A stretch of DNA of 64,000 nt from G963665925 sp963678925 (lineage in GTDB: Bacteria; Bacillota; Clostridia; Peptostreptococcales; Acidaminobacteraceae), in NCBI GenBank assembly GCA_963678925.1, contig OY787533.1:4092001-4156000 (forward strand), in the 5' to 3' direction. Each line of letters begins with the position of its first letter. The first letter of the stretch is position 1. The notes under the pieces are model-generated. The model was not told where the DNA came from. It did no database searches and saw only the letters and a program-made list of their open reading frames with translations. A program made the translations under genes and the position numbers. Shown here in pieces: positions 52,115 through 60,210 of this stretch.

Positions 52115-52558
52115 ATGATGCTTGAAATTCGGGTAGCTGACATTGCTTCAGAAGCATATAAGAAATTTAAACAGTGGATTTTAGACGAATGGAAAGAAGT
52201 TCAGCAACTGCCAGATGCAGCGGACGCATCAAACATTCCATTGCCCCTATTATCATTTGAAGAGTCTACACTTGCAGGTGGACTGACTTTTATTAAATAT
52301 AAGAATCCTGAAAATATTGAAGATGCATTATGGATAAATACCGTGTTTGTTCATGAAGATTATAGAGGCAACGGAATTGCACAAGCCTTAATAAGACGTG
52401 CAGAACAGGTTTGCTTAGATAATGGATACACCACCTTCTATGTGTATACGGATAAACCGAGTTTGTATCTGAAACTGGGCTGGAGCGTACTTGAGCAGGA
52501 TGGAGATAATTATGTTCTATTTAAACAGCTAGGGAAAGCGATGTGTCAAACTATATAG
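52115..52558 (+). CDS. GNAT-family N-acetyltransferase
   Basis: A 147-residue acetyltransferase: VFVHEDYRGNGIAQALIRRAE carries the acetyl-CoA loop (YRGNGIA), and KPSLYLKLGWSVLEQDG is the last strand. GGGGGAG precedes the ATG. The acceptor is unknown. First of a run of small + strand enzyme genes; the next starts 20 bases on. Confidence 0.88.
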   Translation: MMLEIRVADIASEAYKKFKQWILDEWKEVQQLPDAADASNIPLPLLSFEESTLAGGLTFIKYKNPENIEDALWINTVFVHEDYRGNGIAQALIRRAEQVCLDNGYTTFYVYTDKPSLYLKLGWSVLEQDGDNYVLFKQLGKAMCQTI

Positions 52559-52577
52559 TTGAAGTAGGTGAACATGT

Positions 52578-53411
52578 ATGAAAAGAATTTTAATACTTGG
52601 TGAAAGTGGCTTCATAGGGACGTCCATAGGTAAACGCCTAGAAAAAGAAGCGGGTTTTGAAATTTTCGGAACATATAATCATACAAATACAAAATTGCTT
52701 TCAGAAGACAGGCAGTTTAAGTTTGATCTTACAGAGATGAATCAGCTTCTAAATAAAGTGAAGGAAATAGAGCCGGACTATATTGTTTCTTGCCTGCGCG
52801 GCGATTTTGAAGAACAGTTTAAAGCGCATGAAGCCTTGGTGAAAACACTTTTAGGAACCAAGACGAAATTGATCTTTATATCAACAGCCAATGTCTTTGA
52901 TGCTGACAGCAGTAAAGGTCATTTGGAACATGATGAAAGAAAAGCAGATTCACCTTATGGGAAGTTCAAAATTGAATGTGAAAACTTGGTGCGTAATCAT
53001 CTTGGTGAACGTGCTCTAATTATTAGACTGCCTATGGTCATTGGTAGGGAATGCAGTAGAATAAAACACCTACGTGTGTCAGTTCTGAATGCAAGGGAGT
53101 TTTTGGTATATCCCAACTTACGGATAAATACAACTACGGATTTGATGGTAGCTGAGAAAATATATTACATAATTAAGAACAATCTTAAAGGTGTCTTCCA
53201 TTTTGGAACATGTGATGAGATGCGTCACGAAGCATTCTTTAGAGAAATTGCAAGCAGCTTAGGATATAGCACACGAAGCTTTAAAGTCGATGAAAGGGTG
53301 ACTGGGTACTTTTCGTTAAAGACCGTGAGAGCACTGGACTTTCCAGTAGAATTGACCCTTACGAGCAATAAGGTAATTGAGTTTGCTGCAGGAAAAAATG
53401 ACTCTGCTTAA
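52578..53411 (+). CDS. NAD(P)-dependent sugar-nucleotide reductase/epimerase-like protein
   Basis: A 277-residue extended short-chain dehydrogenase. Nucleotide loop GESGFIGTS at the N-terminus, ISTANVF strand with the active-site Ser/Thr and YGKFK as the YxxxK catalytic pair near residue 131. It resembles RmlD-type dTDP-4-dehydrorhamnose reductases in size and order. No sugar-nucleotide pathway is nearby, so the substrate is unknown. Confidence 0.82.
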   Translation: MKRILILGESGFIGTSIGKRLEKEAGFEIFGTYNHTNTKLLSEDRQFKFDLTEMNQLLNKVKEIEPDYIVSCLRGDFEEQFKAHEALVKTLLGTKTKLIFISTANVFDADSSKGHLEHDERKADSPYGKFKIECENLVRNHLGERALIIRLPMVIGRECSRIKHLRVSVLNAREFLVYPNLRINTTTDLMVAEKIYYIIKNNLKGVFHFGTCDEMRHEAFFREIASSLGYSTRSFKVDERVTGYFSLKTVRALDFPVELTLTSNKVIEFAAGKNDSA

Positions 53412-53495
53412 ATGCGCATGTCTAAGCTCAAGTGATATTGGAATGGAATATGACATAAGTTTACTGTCCAAATTTTTGTGAAAGGTGGAGGTAGA

Positions 53496-53963
53496 GTGGA
53501 ACATAGAATTGAAGTGCTTGATTTTGAACTGGATATTGTAGGGGTCAAAAACCGTATAGAAACCAGCAAGGCATTTGAAATAGTGCCAAAACTGTGGCGT
53601 GAATCAGAGGAAAATGGATTATTGAAGCAGCTCATTGATATGGCATGGGAAAATCCACAGTGTCAATTAGAAAGTTTATTGGGCGTGTCTGGGAACACCT
53701 CAACGATTGATAGTGAAGAATTCGATTATATGATGGGGGTCCGTTACAGTAATCCGACCCCAGATAACATGGAAAGACTAATTATACCAAAGAGTACTTG
53801 GGCTGTTTTTCCCAATAATGACACGAACGTTTGGAAGCAAATATATTCAGAGTGGCTGCCAAAATCCGGCTACACACTTGCAGACATTCCGGTGATTGAG
53901 TGCTTTTACCCACCAGGTCATGAGCCTGAAAAGGAAATATGGGTTCCTGTTTTGTCGAAATAG
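53496..53963 (+). CDS. GyrI-like/AraC effector-binding domain protein
   Basis: A 155-residue stand-alone effector-binding domain: VKNRIETSKAFEIVPKLW at the start, the GVRYSN strand in the middle, IIPKSTWAVFP and an end with EKEIWVPVL, as in proteins that bind drug-like cations. Similar free domains are known as integron cassette proteins (Cass2-like). Start is GTG 53496, four bases after GGTGGAGG. Confidence 0.8.
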   Translation: MEHRIEVLDFELDIVGVKNRIETSKAFEIVPKLWRESEENGLLKQLIDMAWENPQCQLESLLGVSGNTSTIDSEEFDYMMGVRYSNPTPDNMERLIIPKSTWAVFPNNDTNVWKQIYSEWLPKSGYTLADIPVIECFYPPGHEPEKEIWVPVLSK

Positions 53964-53985
53964 TCGGTTGGTTAAAAGGTGAAAA

Positions 53986-54567
53986 ATGAAAAAGATCAAT
54001 AGAATACATATTGTTGGAGCTTCGGGATCCGGTACGACCACATTAGCGGCAGCGCTTTGCAAAAGAGAAGGATTTAGACATTTTGACACGGATGATTACT
54101 TCTGGGAAGATACCGACCCAAAGTTTCAGAAGAAACGGCCTGTTGAAGAACGGTTGAGAATGCTAAATAGGGAGTTTGAGAAATGTGACAAATGGATTTT
54201 GTCAGGCTCACTATGTGGATGGGGTGATTCTCTAATTCCACAATTTGATTTAGTTATTTTTCTGAGCCTGCCACAAGCTGTGAGAATGGAACGTCTGCTC
54301 CAACGTGAAATAGAACGTTATGGAGATCAAATTGAAGAAGGTAAAAGTTGGCATAAAAATCATGTGGAGTTTATGGACTGGGCTTCAAAATACGATGATG
54401 GAGACGAAGGCGTAAGAAGTCTTTTGCTGCATAATAAATGGCTGGATGCGCTGGATTGCAAAGTCTTACGAATCGAAGAGGTTGTTGAAGTTGATGAGAA
54501 AGTGAAAATTGTAATGGATTACATTCAGTCATTGAATGCGTTGACTAAAGAAACGAGGACGCTATAG
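53986..54567 (+). CDS. P-loop adenylate-kinase-like protein
   Basis: A 193-residue P-loop protein with Walker A GASGSGTTTLA at residues 11-21, FDTDDYFWE as the substrate-site strand and the lid-like RMERLLQREIERYG. Such topology-modulation/adenylate-kinase-like proteins are common in Bacilli without a known substrate. Note Thr where Lys of GKT/S is usual (GSGTTT), a known variant in this group. Confidence 0.8.
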   Translation: MKKINRIHIVGASGSGTTTLAAALCKREGFRHFDTDDYFWEDTDPKFQKKRPVEERLRMLNREFEKCDKWILSGSLCGWGDSLIPQFDLVIFLSLPQAVRMERLLQREIERYGDQIEEGKSWHKNHVEFMDWASKYDDGDEGVRSLLLHNKWLDALDCKVLRIEEVVEVDEKVKIVMDYIQSLNALTKETRTL

Positions 54568-54582
54568 GGCAAGGGGGACGGC

Positions 54583-54681
54583 ATGAATCAACTGAATAAG
54601 GCTATTGAACTTAGAGAGGCTGGTAAGGCTGGTAACGTCAACGTGTGTCTGGAAACAGGAAAACAGGAGATTTACATATGA
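54583..54681 (+). pseudogene. Remnant of a TPR-type protein gene (32 residues)
   Basis: A short frame starting MNQLNKAIELREAGKAGN after GGGGGAC. The first 15 residues look like the start of tetratricopeptide-repeat proteins of Bacilli and Clostridia; the rest does not. The stop TGA overlaps the ATG of the next gene. Probably the 5' scrap of a gene removed by deletion. Confidence 0.5.
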
Positions 54682-55016
54682 GTCGTGCGGAGAAAGTAGT
54701 ACAAAAGCAGCTTGATTATTATAATGCAAACAATCTGGAAGGTTTCATATCAACCTACCATGATAATATCGAAATACTGAATATGGAAGATAACGCGCTG
54801 ATACTGCGTGGAAAGAAAGCCTTAAAGGAGAAGTATCGTGAACGCTTTGAAGTTCAGAAGGTTCAAGCAGAACTCGTGAACAGAATTGTGATGGGTGATA
54901 AGGTGATTGATCATGAACATGTAAGCGGGATAAAGCAGAATGAAATTGTAAAGGCGGTTGCTGTTTATAAAGTAGAAAATGACCTTATTGAAAAAGTGTG
55001 GTTTATATATGAATAA
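54678..55016 (+). CDS. NTF2/SnoaL-like small protein
   Basis: A 112-residue cone-fold protein: QKQLDYYNANNLEGFISTYHD is the typical helix-helix start, then alternating strands with IDHEHVSG. Family members bind small ligands or are simple enzymes; no function can be assigned. ATG 54678 follows AGGAGA by seven bases. It overlaps the next gene by eight bases. Confidence 0.8.
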   Translation: MSRAEKVVQKQLDYYNANNLEGFISTYHDNIEILNMEDNALILRGKKALKEKYRERFEVQKVQAELVNRIVMGDKVIDHEHVSGIKQNEIVKAVAVYKVENDLIEKVWFIYE

Positions 55017-55512
55017 GAGGATAATTTCATATACGAGTACATTGAATACCGCTGAGATTTACGAACAGTTGGATAAGCATGTTTTTCAACTGGTGGGCAT
55101 AGGCGATGTGCCAAATCAGGATTACAGTTTCAAGAGAAACTACTGCGGAACATTTGATTATGAGAAATTTAGTATTCAACGCGGAAAAGCCTTTCAAAAG
55201 ATGAGAAACTGTACACTGCGGGGTACTTTTAAGCAGAACACTGAAAATGGCGCACTGATTGATGTTGAAATCAAACCGTCTACGGATTTGCTGATTATGC
55301 GAATCGCGGCTGCGTTCATACTGCCTGTAATCTTGATAAGTCTGTTAAGAGAAGTGGCAGATAAAAGCCTGCTCCCAGTCGTTTTTATGACTTTATGGCT
55401 GTTGGGCGGTCTTCTCAATTATTCGATTTCAAAATCAAGAACAGAGCGTGAAATGAAAGAGCTGGAGCAAACGCTATACTCAATTATGCCTAAATCTGGC
55501 ACAACTCTATAA
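55009..55512 (+). CDS. Small membrane protein of unknown function
   Basis: A 167-residue protein with a soluble ~95-residue N-terminal part (one strand block CTLRGTFKQNTENGALIDVEI) and two adjacent transmembrane helices (about 98-115 and 120-140), then a charged tail. Its ATG lies inside the end of the NTF2-like gene, so they are coupled. Not recognised. Confidence 0.65.
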   Translation: MNKRIISYTSTLNTAEIYEQLDKHVFQLVGIGDVPNQDYSFKRNYCGTFDYEKFSIQRGKAFQKMRNCTLRGTFKQNTENGALIDVEIKPSTDLLIMRIAAAFILPVILISLLREVADKSLLPVVFMTLWLLGGLLNYSISKSRTEREMKELEQTLYSIMPKSGTTL

Positions 55513-55542
55513 TCTAGCAGAGTCATTTGGAAATGAGGTCTT

Positions 55543-55956
55543 ATGTTAACGAGAGCGAACGTTCAGGTATATGTGTATTCTACAACTGAGAGGAAGGTCC
55601 TCATGTTAAAGCGCATCCCAGAGAAAGCAGGATACTGGCAGCCTGTATGCGGTGGCGTTGAAAATGGGGAATGTGGTCTTGAAGCTGCAAAGAGAGAACT
55701 CTTTGAGGAAACCAGCATAGTCTCTGAATCTGATTTAATAGAGCTCCCGTTTGAGTTCACTTATACTGAACCTAAAAATGGCGTGATGATGAAAATGAGA
55801 GATACATGCTTCCTGCTAAAAATTTCGAGTCTTGTAGATGTTGAAATATCGGATGAACACGAAGTCTATAAATGGAGTGCGTTAAGCGACATCAAATCAT
55901 TATCGGACTGGGAACCCATTTTAAAAGTGTGCGAATTCATCGGTGAAAATGCTTAA
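55543..55956 (+). CDS. NUDIX hydrolase
   Basis: A 137-residue hydrolase with the NUDIX box GGVENGECGLEAAKRELFEE (Gly, Glu and the REUXEE end intact). It resembles dATP/dihydroneopterin-type NUDIX enzymes (KRIPEKAGYWQPVCGG). Unrelated in detail to the split NUDIX gene at 47383. Confidence 0.9.
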   Translation: MLTRANVQVYVYSTTERKVLMLKRIPEKAGYWQPVCGGVENGECGLEAAKRELFEETSIVSESDLIELPFEFTYTEPKNGVMMKMRDTCFLLKISSLVDVEISDEHEVYKWSALSDIKSLSDWEPILKVCEFIGENA

Positions 55957-56039
55957 AAGCCATGGAGCATTACCCTATGGACGGTCTAGAAATAACATGA
56001 CAAAGAAGCACTACAGAATCTTGAATGGAGGGCCTGTCA

Positions 56040-56654
56040 ATGTTTGAGAAGCATCTTATGGAGTATTATAAATTTACGACAAAGGAAGACTATAGAGATA
56101 ACGAGAAAGTGTTTTATCGCAAAGAATGTACGCCATCACTATACATGTTTGGAGAAATAAGCTGGGCTATTTTGCCTGAACGCTTAAGGCCTTCTACGGT
56201 CATGGCTGTGAAGAAAGCGGCTAAAACAGATACAACGCTTGTCAGCTTTTTGGGAAATGAAAGCTATAGCTTTATTGAGAACGCTGAGTTTTGCAGAAAA
56301 CTGACTTTAGAGGATAAAGAAATATTCAACCAGCTTTTGGGGAGTCTTACTGAAGCGGAAAAGAGCGCAGGAGCCGTTAGTCTTGATGATCCAGTCGCCT
56401 ATGGGCTGATAAAAGAGGGCAAGATTCTTGCAGCGGCATCGCTTTGGCATTTTGGAGAGACCCTGTCTGACATTGGTGTGTTGACACATTCTGATTACAG
56501 AAATTGCGGATATGCTGAAAGTGTTTGTAAGTATCTGATTGATAATGAAGACCGAAATTATATTTGGCGAAGTGCTGACAACCCGGCATCAAGAAAATTG
56601 AGTGAAAAGCTTGGGTTTACAGAAACGGGTTTTATACATTCTTTGCTACTGTGA
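56040..56654 (+). CDS. GNAT-family N-acetyltransferase (FR47-like)
   Basis: A 204-residue protein with a C-terminal GNAT fold: DIGVLTHSDYRNCGYAESVCKYLID carries the acetyl-CoA region and NPASRKLSEKLGFTETG the last strand. ATG 56040 has GGAGGG seven bases upstream. Confidence 0.83.
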   Translation: MFEKHLMEYYKFTTKEDYRDNEKVFYRKECTPSLYMFGEISWAILPERLRPSTVMAVKKAAKTDTTLVSFLGNESYSFIENAEFCRKLTLEDKEIFNQLLGSLTEAEKSAGAVSLDDPVAYGLIKEGKILAAASLWHFGETLSDIGVLTHSDYRNCGYAESVCKYLIDNEDRNYIWRSADNPASRKLSEKLGFTETGFIHSLLL

Positions 56655-56736
56655 TTGTATAAATGAAATCGTGGACTATATTGAAAGTCAAATAGCAAGG
56701 CATCTTTCGTGCAAGGAGTAGGGGGGGCGTGTGAGT

Positions 56737-57489
56737 ATGGAGATAGCATTTTGCAATAGTAACGACAAGGTTTATCAAGCACTGCTGAATGATCTCTTAA
56801 AGGATATATTTCTGGACTTCAAATTTTGGTATGACCTGGACCTCTGGGATGAAAACTATGAGAGCTATTCAATAATGGAAGACGGGATGATTGTCTCAAA
56901 TATATGCCTGTATAAGACGAAAATTCTATTTAGAGAAAAGACCTATTCTGCCTTATCAGTTGGGGCCGTCGCCACAAGGGAAGGCTATAGGGGGCGGGGC
57001 TATTCCAGACACCTGATGGCACATATTAATGAGAAGTACAAGCGTACCCCCATGTATTTGTCGGCTAATGAAAGTGTCATAGATTTTTATCCCATGTTTG
57101 GCTTTCAGAGAGTCTATGAGAAGCTGCCAACACTTAAGTGCAAGATTGATAATAAACCTACGCCCAAGAAGTTAAGTTATGATGATCCTAAGGTATGGGA
57201 TTTTATCCATAACAGAGTCAACTACTCAGGTGAACTGGACTGTCTTAATGGTGAAAAAATAAATGTTTTCCATATTTATTTGGGATATTTGCAGGATGAT
57301 ATCTACGAAATTGAAGCACTCAATACGATGATTATCGCACGTCTTAGTGGCCGTGTGCTGAACATTGTCGGGGTGTTTTCCACCACTGCAGTTACCTTTG
57401 CTGAATTGCTAGACCATCTGCCCTTTGCAGGCGTTGAGGAGATAACCTTTGGTTTCATGCCCTACTGGATGATTGCAAGTATGAAATGA
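56737..57489 (+). CDS. GNAT-family N-acetyltransferase, 3' frameshift
   Basis: A 250-residue acetyltransferase with acetyl-CoA loop REGYRGRGYSRHLM near residues 85-98 and NESVIDFYPMFGFQRVYEK. After WMIAS the frame reads MK and stops. One base off, the sequence continues as MKAYTHDPLYVKSLECDLGE to a stop at 57573-57575, like a natural C-terminus. Loss of one base near 57478-57482 would explain this. The enzyme may still fold. A start at GTG 56731 is also possible. Confidence 0.82.
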   Translation: MEIAFCNSNDKVYQALLNDLLKDIFLDFKFWYDLDLWDENYESYSIMEDGMIVSNICLYKTKILFREKTYSALSVGAVATREGYRGRGYSRHLMAHINEKYKRTPMYLSANESVIDFYPMFGFQRVYEKLPTLKCKIDNKPTPKKLSYDDPKVWDFIHNRVNYSGELDCLNGEKINVFHIYLGYLQDDIYEIEALNTMIIARLSGRVLNIVGVFSTTAVTFAELLDHLPFAGVEEITFGFMPYWMIASMK

Positions 57490-57590
57490 AGGCGTACACC
57501 CATGATCCGCTCTATGTTAAGAGCCTTGAATGCGATTTGGGCGAATTTAAGTTTCCCGAGCTGGCGATTACTTGATTTCGTAGATATATA

Positions 57591-57619
57591 TTGACACCCG
57601 CTGATGAAGTAGATACTAT
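57591..57619 (+). promoter_or_regulatory. Candidate promoter before the GNAT gene at 57765
   Basis: TTGACA (57591-57596), 17-base spacer, TACTAT (57614-57619). An AT-rich palindrome ACATTAAAT/ATTTAATGT lies just downstream at about 57628-57649. Confidence 0.6.
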
Positions 57620-57764
57620 TAGACTATACATTAAATAAAATTTAATGTTGAAATAATTTGACCGAAGTGATATGCGCGTCATAATTGAGTGAATGCATCA
57701 TATTACGACAGTCGAATAGGTCTATTTATGTGGAAGAAACTTAATTAGATATGGGGGCCAGAGC

Positions 57765-58187
57765 ATGATTGCGTACAAAACCAATTTGCAGGAGACCGAA
57801 TGGGAAGTACTCGTTGACCTTTATGATGAAACGAATATGTTCATTGGATTGGGCAGAAAGCGAGAGACGGAAAAAATACGCAGATCTTATATGAAAAGCC
57901 ACAAATATGTTGTCGCTTATGAAGGAGATAAGATTGTTGGAGCAGGACGAATGATATCTGACGGGGAATGCTATGGCTGGATTCATGACGTGGCTGTACT
58001 CGATTCTTATCGTAAGCAGGGCATTGGCAAGATGATCATTAATCAGCTGATTGAAGGAAATGAAAACCTTCTGATAGGATTAACGTCTTCCTTTGAAGCG
58101 GTAGATTTCTATGCAAAATTAGGCTTTAATCGTCATAAAACGGCTATGGCAAAGTATCCTGGACGTTCGGATTACTTAATTTATTAG
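57765..58187 (+). CDS. GNAT-family N-acetyltransferase
   Basis: A 140-residue acetyltransferase: IHDVAVLDSYRKQGIGKMIINQL holds the acetyl-CoA loop (RKQGIG), and EAVDFYAKLGFNRHKTAMAKY the end. Substrate unknown. GGGGG lies upstream of the ATG. Confidence 0.88.
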   Translation: MIAYKTNLQETEWEVLVDLYDETNMFIGLGRKRETEKIRRSYMKSHKYVVAYEGDKIVGAGRMISDGECYGWIHDVAVLDSYRKQGIGKMIINQLIEGNENLLIGLTSSFEAVDFYAKLGFNRHKTAMAKYPGRSDYLIY

Positions 58188-58240
58188 TGTGTCTGAGGGT
58201 GTCATAGCAGATGAAGGCGCCACTGAAAATGGAGACTTGT

Positions 58241-59338
58241 ATGGATATACGAATTCGTGAACTTGCAAATACCATAGTGAATTACGCATGCAGCATTAAA
58301 AAGGGCGATAAGGTCATGATCGACGCACTGGGTGAAAGCTCCAAGCCTTTGATTAAGGCGCTTATCAAGGCAATTTCGGAGGTAGGCGCAGTTTCAACTA
58401 TAAAGATAACAGACCCAAGCATCCAGCGGGAATGCCTGCTTGCAATGACTGAAGAAATGGCAGAACACTGGTTTGAGCATGACTATGAGAGACTGCAACG
58501 CACGGATGTCTATATCATGATTAAGAGCCTCGACAATCAATCTGAACTCAGCGATATACCAGAGGAAAAATTGCGCATTTATGGCAAGGCATATTTGGAA
58601 AAGATAAATGCACATATTGTAAATAAAACCAATTGGATTTCATTAAGGTACCCCAACGCTGCCATGGCCCAGCTTGCAAATATGAGTCTTGAAGCGTATG
58701 AGGACTACTTCTATTCAGTTTGCAATATGGATTATGGGCAAATGTCGAAGGCTATGGACTACCTTGTAAAGCTGATGGAGAGAACAGATAAAGTACGTAT
58801 AGTTGGTGCAGGCACAGACGTAAGCTTTTCAATTAAGGGTATTCCAGTTCACAAGTGTGACGGAAAAATTAATTTACCTGACGGAGAAGTCTATACAGCG
58901 CCACTACGGACCTCGGTTAATGGCCGAATAAGTTTTAATGTACCTTCGATTTATCAGGGAACTCATTTTGAAAACATCAAGCTTGAATTTAAAGATGGAA
59001 AAATCATGAGTGCTGAGTCAAACAACACAGAAAAGTTGAAGAAGATTCTTGATACAGATGCGGGTTCAAGATACATAGGCGAGTTTGCATTAGGTGTTAA
59101 TTCAAAAATCACAAAGCCCATGAAAGACATTCTCTTTGATGAAAAAATAGGTGGCAGCTTTCATTTGACACCGGGATTTTCATATGAAAATGCCAGCAAT
59201 GGGAATACATCATCAGTTCACTGGGATATGGTCTGCATTCAAACTGAAGCATATGGTGGTGAAATATATTTCGACGATCAGCTGGTTAGGAAGAATGGCA
59301 AGTTTCTTGCAGAAGAACTGAAGGTGCTGAACGGCTAG
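58241..59338 (+). CDS. M29-family aminopeptidase
   Basis: A 365-residue metallo-aminopeptidase of the AmpS/PepS/T type. Metal-site residues are visible: Glu in LPDGEVYTAP, Glu in YIGEFALGVN, His in GGSFHLTPG and His-Asp in SSVHWDM. ATG 58241 follows GGAGA by five bases and gives the family start MDIRIRELANTIVNYA. It probably acts in the cytoplasm on short peptides. Confidence 0.9.
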   Translation: MDIRIRELANTIVNYACSIKKGDKVMIDALGESSKPLIKALIKAISEVGAVSTIKITDPSIQRECLLAMTEEMAEHWFEHDYERLQRTDVYIMIKSLDNQSELSDIPEEKLRIYGKAYLEKINAHIVNKTNWISLRYPNAAMAQLANMSLEAYEDYFYSVCNMDYGQMSKAMDYLVKLMERTDKVRIVGAGTDVSFSIKGIPVHKCDGKINLPDGEVYTAPLRTSVNGRISFNVPSIYQGTHFENIKLEFKDGKIMSAESNNTEKLKKILDTDAGSRYIGEFALGVNSKITKPMKDILFDEKIGGSFHLTPGFSYENASNGNTSSVHWDMVCIQTEAYGGEIYFDDQLVRKNGKFLAEELKVLNG

Positions 59339-59460
59339 GTAAGGAATATCTTTCTAATTACATACTCATACAACTCTAATGTTTGGCTAATTATTTAGCA
59401 TTAAGCTTAAACTAGATTTTGCTTGGAGCATTCTAGAATAAGAAACTGGAGGAAGTATGT

Positions 59461-60093
59461 ATGGGTAAATCACTTGAAACTGTGGGTTCTAAGCCGATTG
59501 GCCTTAAAGGTCTAATTGCTGGTAGATTAATGAACGTAATCCACAGTAGGCTATATAAAGACGTTATTCATAAGTATATTGTAACGATGCGTGATAAATC
59601 AGAGAATCTAGAGGTGTTGGATCTTGGCTGTGGTGGCGGCATTGCAGTAAAGATATTCTCTCAATGTTCGGGTGTAAATAAAGTATATGGAATCGATTAT
59701 TCGAGCGAAATGGTCAGTCTGTCTCAAAGTGTCAATCAGAAGTGTGTAAAGGCAGGTCTGGTTGAAATAGTCGAAGGCGACGTCATGGATATGCCTTTGA
59801 AGGCAAGCTCGGTAGATATTGTAACTGCATTTGACACTATTAATTTTTGGCCTGATCATAATAAGGCGTTTGTAGAAGTAAAACGTGTATTAAAAAGTGA
59901 GGGATGGTTTGTTATTGTTAATGCTTATCCAAAAGAGGGTTCAAGGTGGTATGACTTTGTAAAGTATAAGGATGAGTACCAATATAAGAATGCTTTAACC
60001 TCAAGCGGTTTCATTAATGTTGAAGCTGTATTTGAGAAAAACTCAATTATTGTGTATGGACAAAAACAGTCATGTTCAACTTGTACCATTTGA
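59461..60093 (+). CDS. Class I SAM-dependent methyltransferase
   Basis: A 210-residue methyltransferase: motif I VLDLGCGGGIAVKIF, motif II strand YGIDYSSEMV, and AFDTINFWPDHNKAF. The closest type is the ubiE/Methyltransf_11 group; the substrate is unknown. GGAGGAAG precedes the ATG. A cassette-type terminator hairpin follows. Confidence 0.87.
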   Translation: MGKSLETVGSKPIGLKGLIAGRLMNVIHSRLYKDVIHKYIVTMRDKSENLEVLDLGCGGGIAVKIFSQCSGVNKVYGIDYSSEMVSLSQSVNQKCVKAGLVEIVEGDVMDMPLKASSVDIVTAFDTINFWPDHNKAFVEVKRVLKSEGWFVIVNAYPKEGSRWYDFVKYKDEYQYKNALTSSGFINVEAVFEKNSIIVYGQKQSCSTCTI

Positions 60094-60165
60094 AAACACA
60101 ATTTCCAAAGTGCCACTTTGTTATACGAAGTGGTATTTTTTACTGGGAATATGGTAAAATATAGA
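60088..60165 (+). repeat. Cassette-type element, site F (left arm and terminator)
   Basis: TGAAAACACAATTTCCAAAG, then hairpin TGCCACTT/AAGTGGTA with TTTTTT, then TATGGTAAAATATAG, all in the order and spacing of sites B and C. No right arm is seen before the permease gene. Confidence 0.5.
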
Positions 60166-60210
60166 TTAAGAGTAATAAAAAGAGTGTTTGTCTTAAAGTA
60201 GTGGGGGGCT

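Noticed and set aside
60166..60210. Right arm of site F
   Set aside because: No GGGGCGC, GGGAA or GTT core in the expected order; only the left arm and terminator can be supported.
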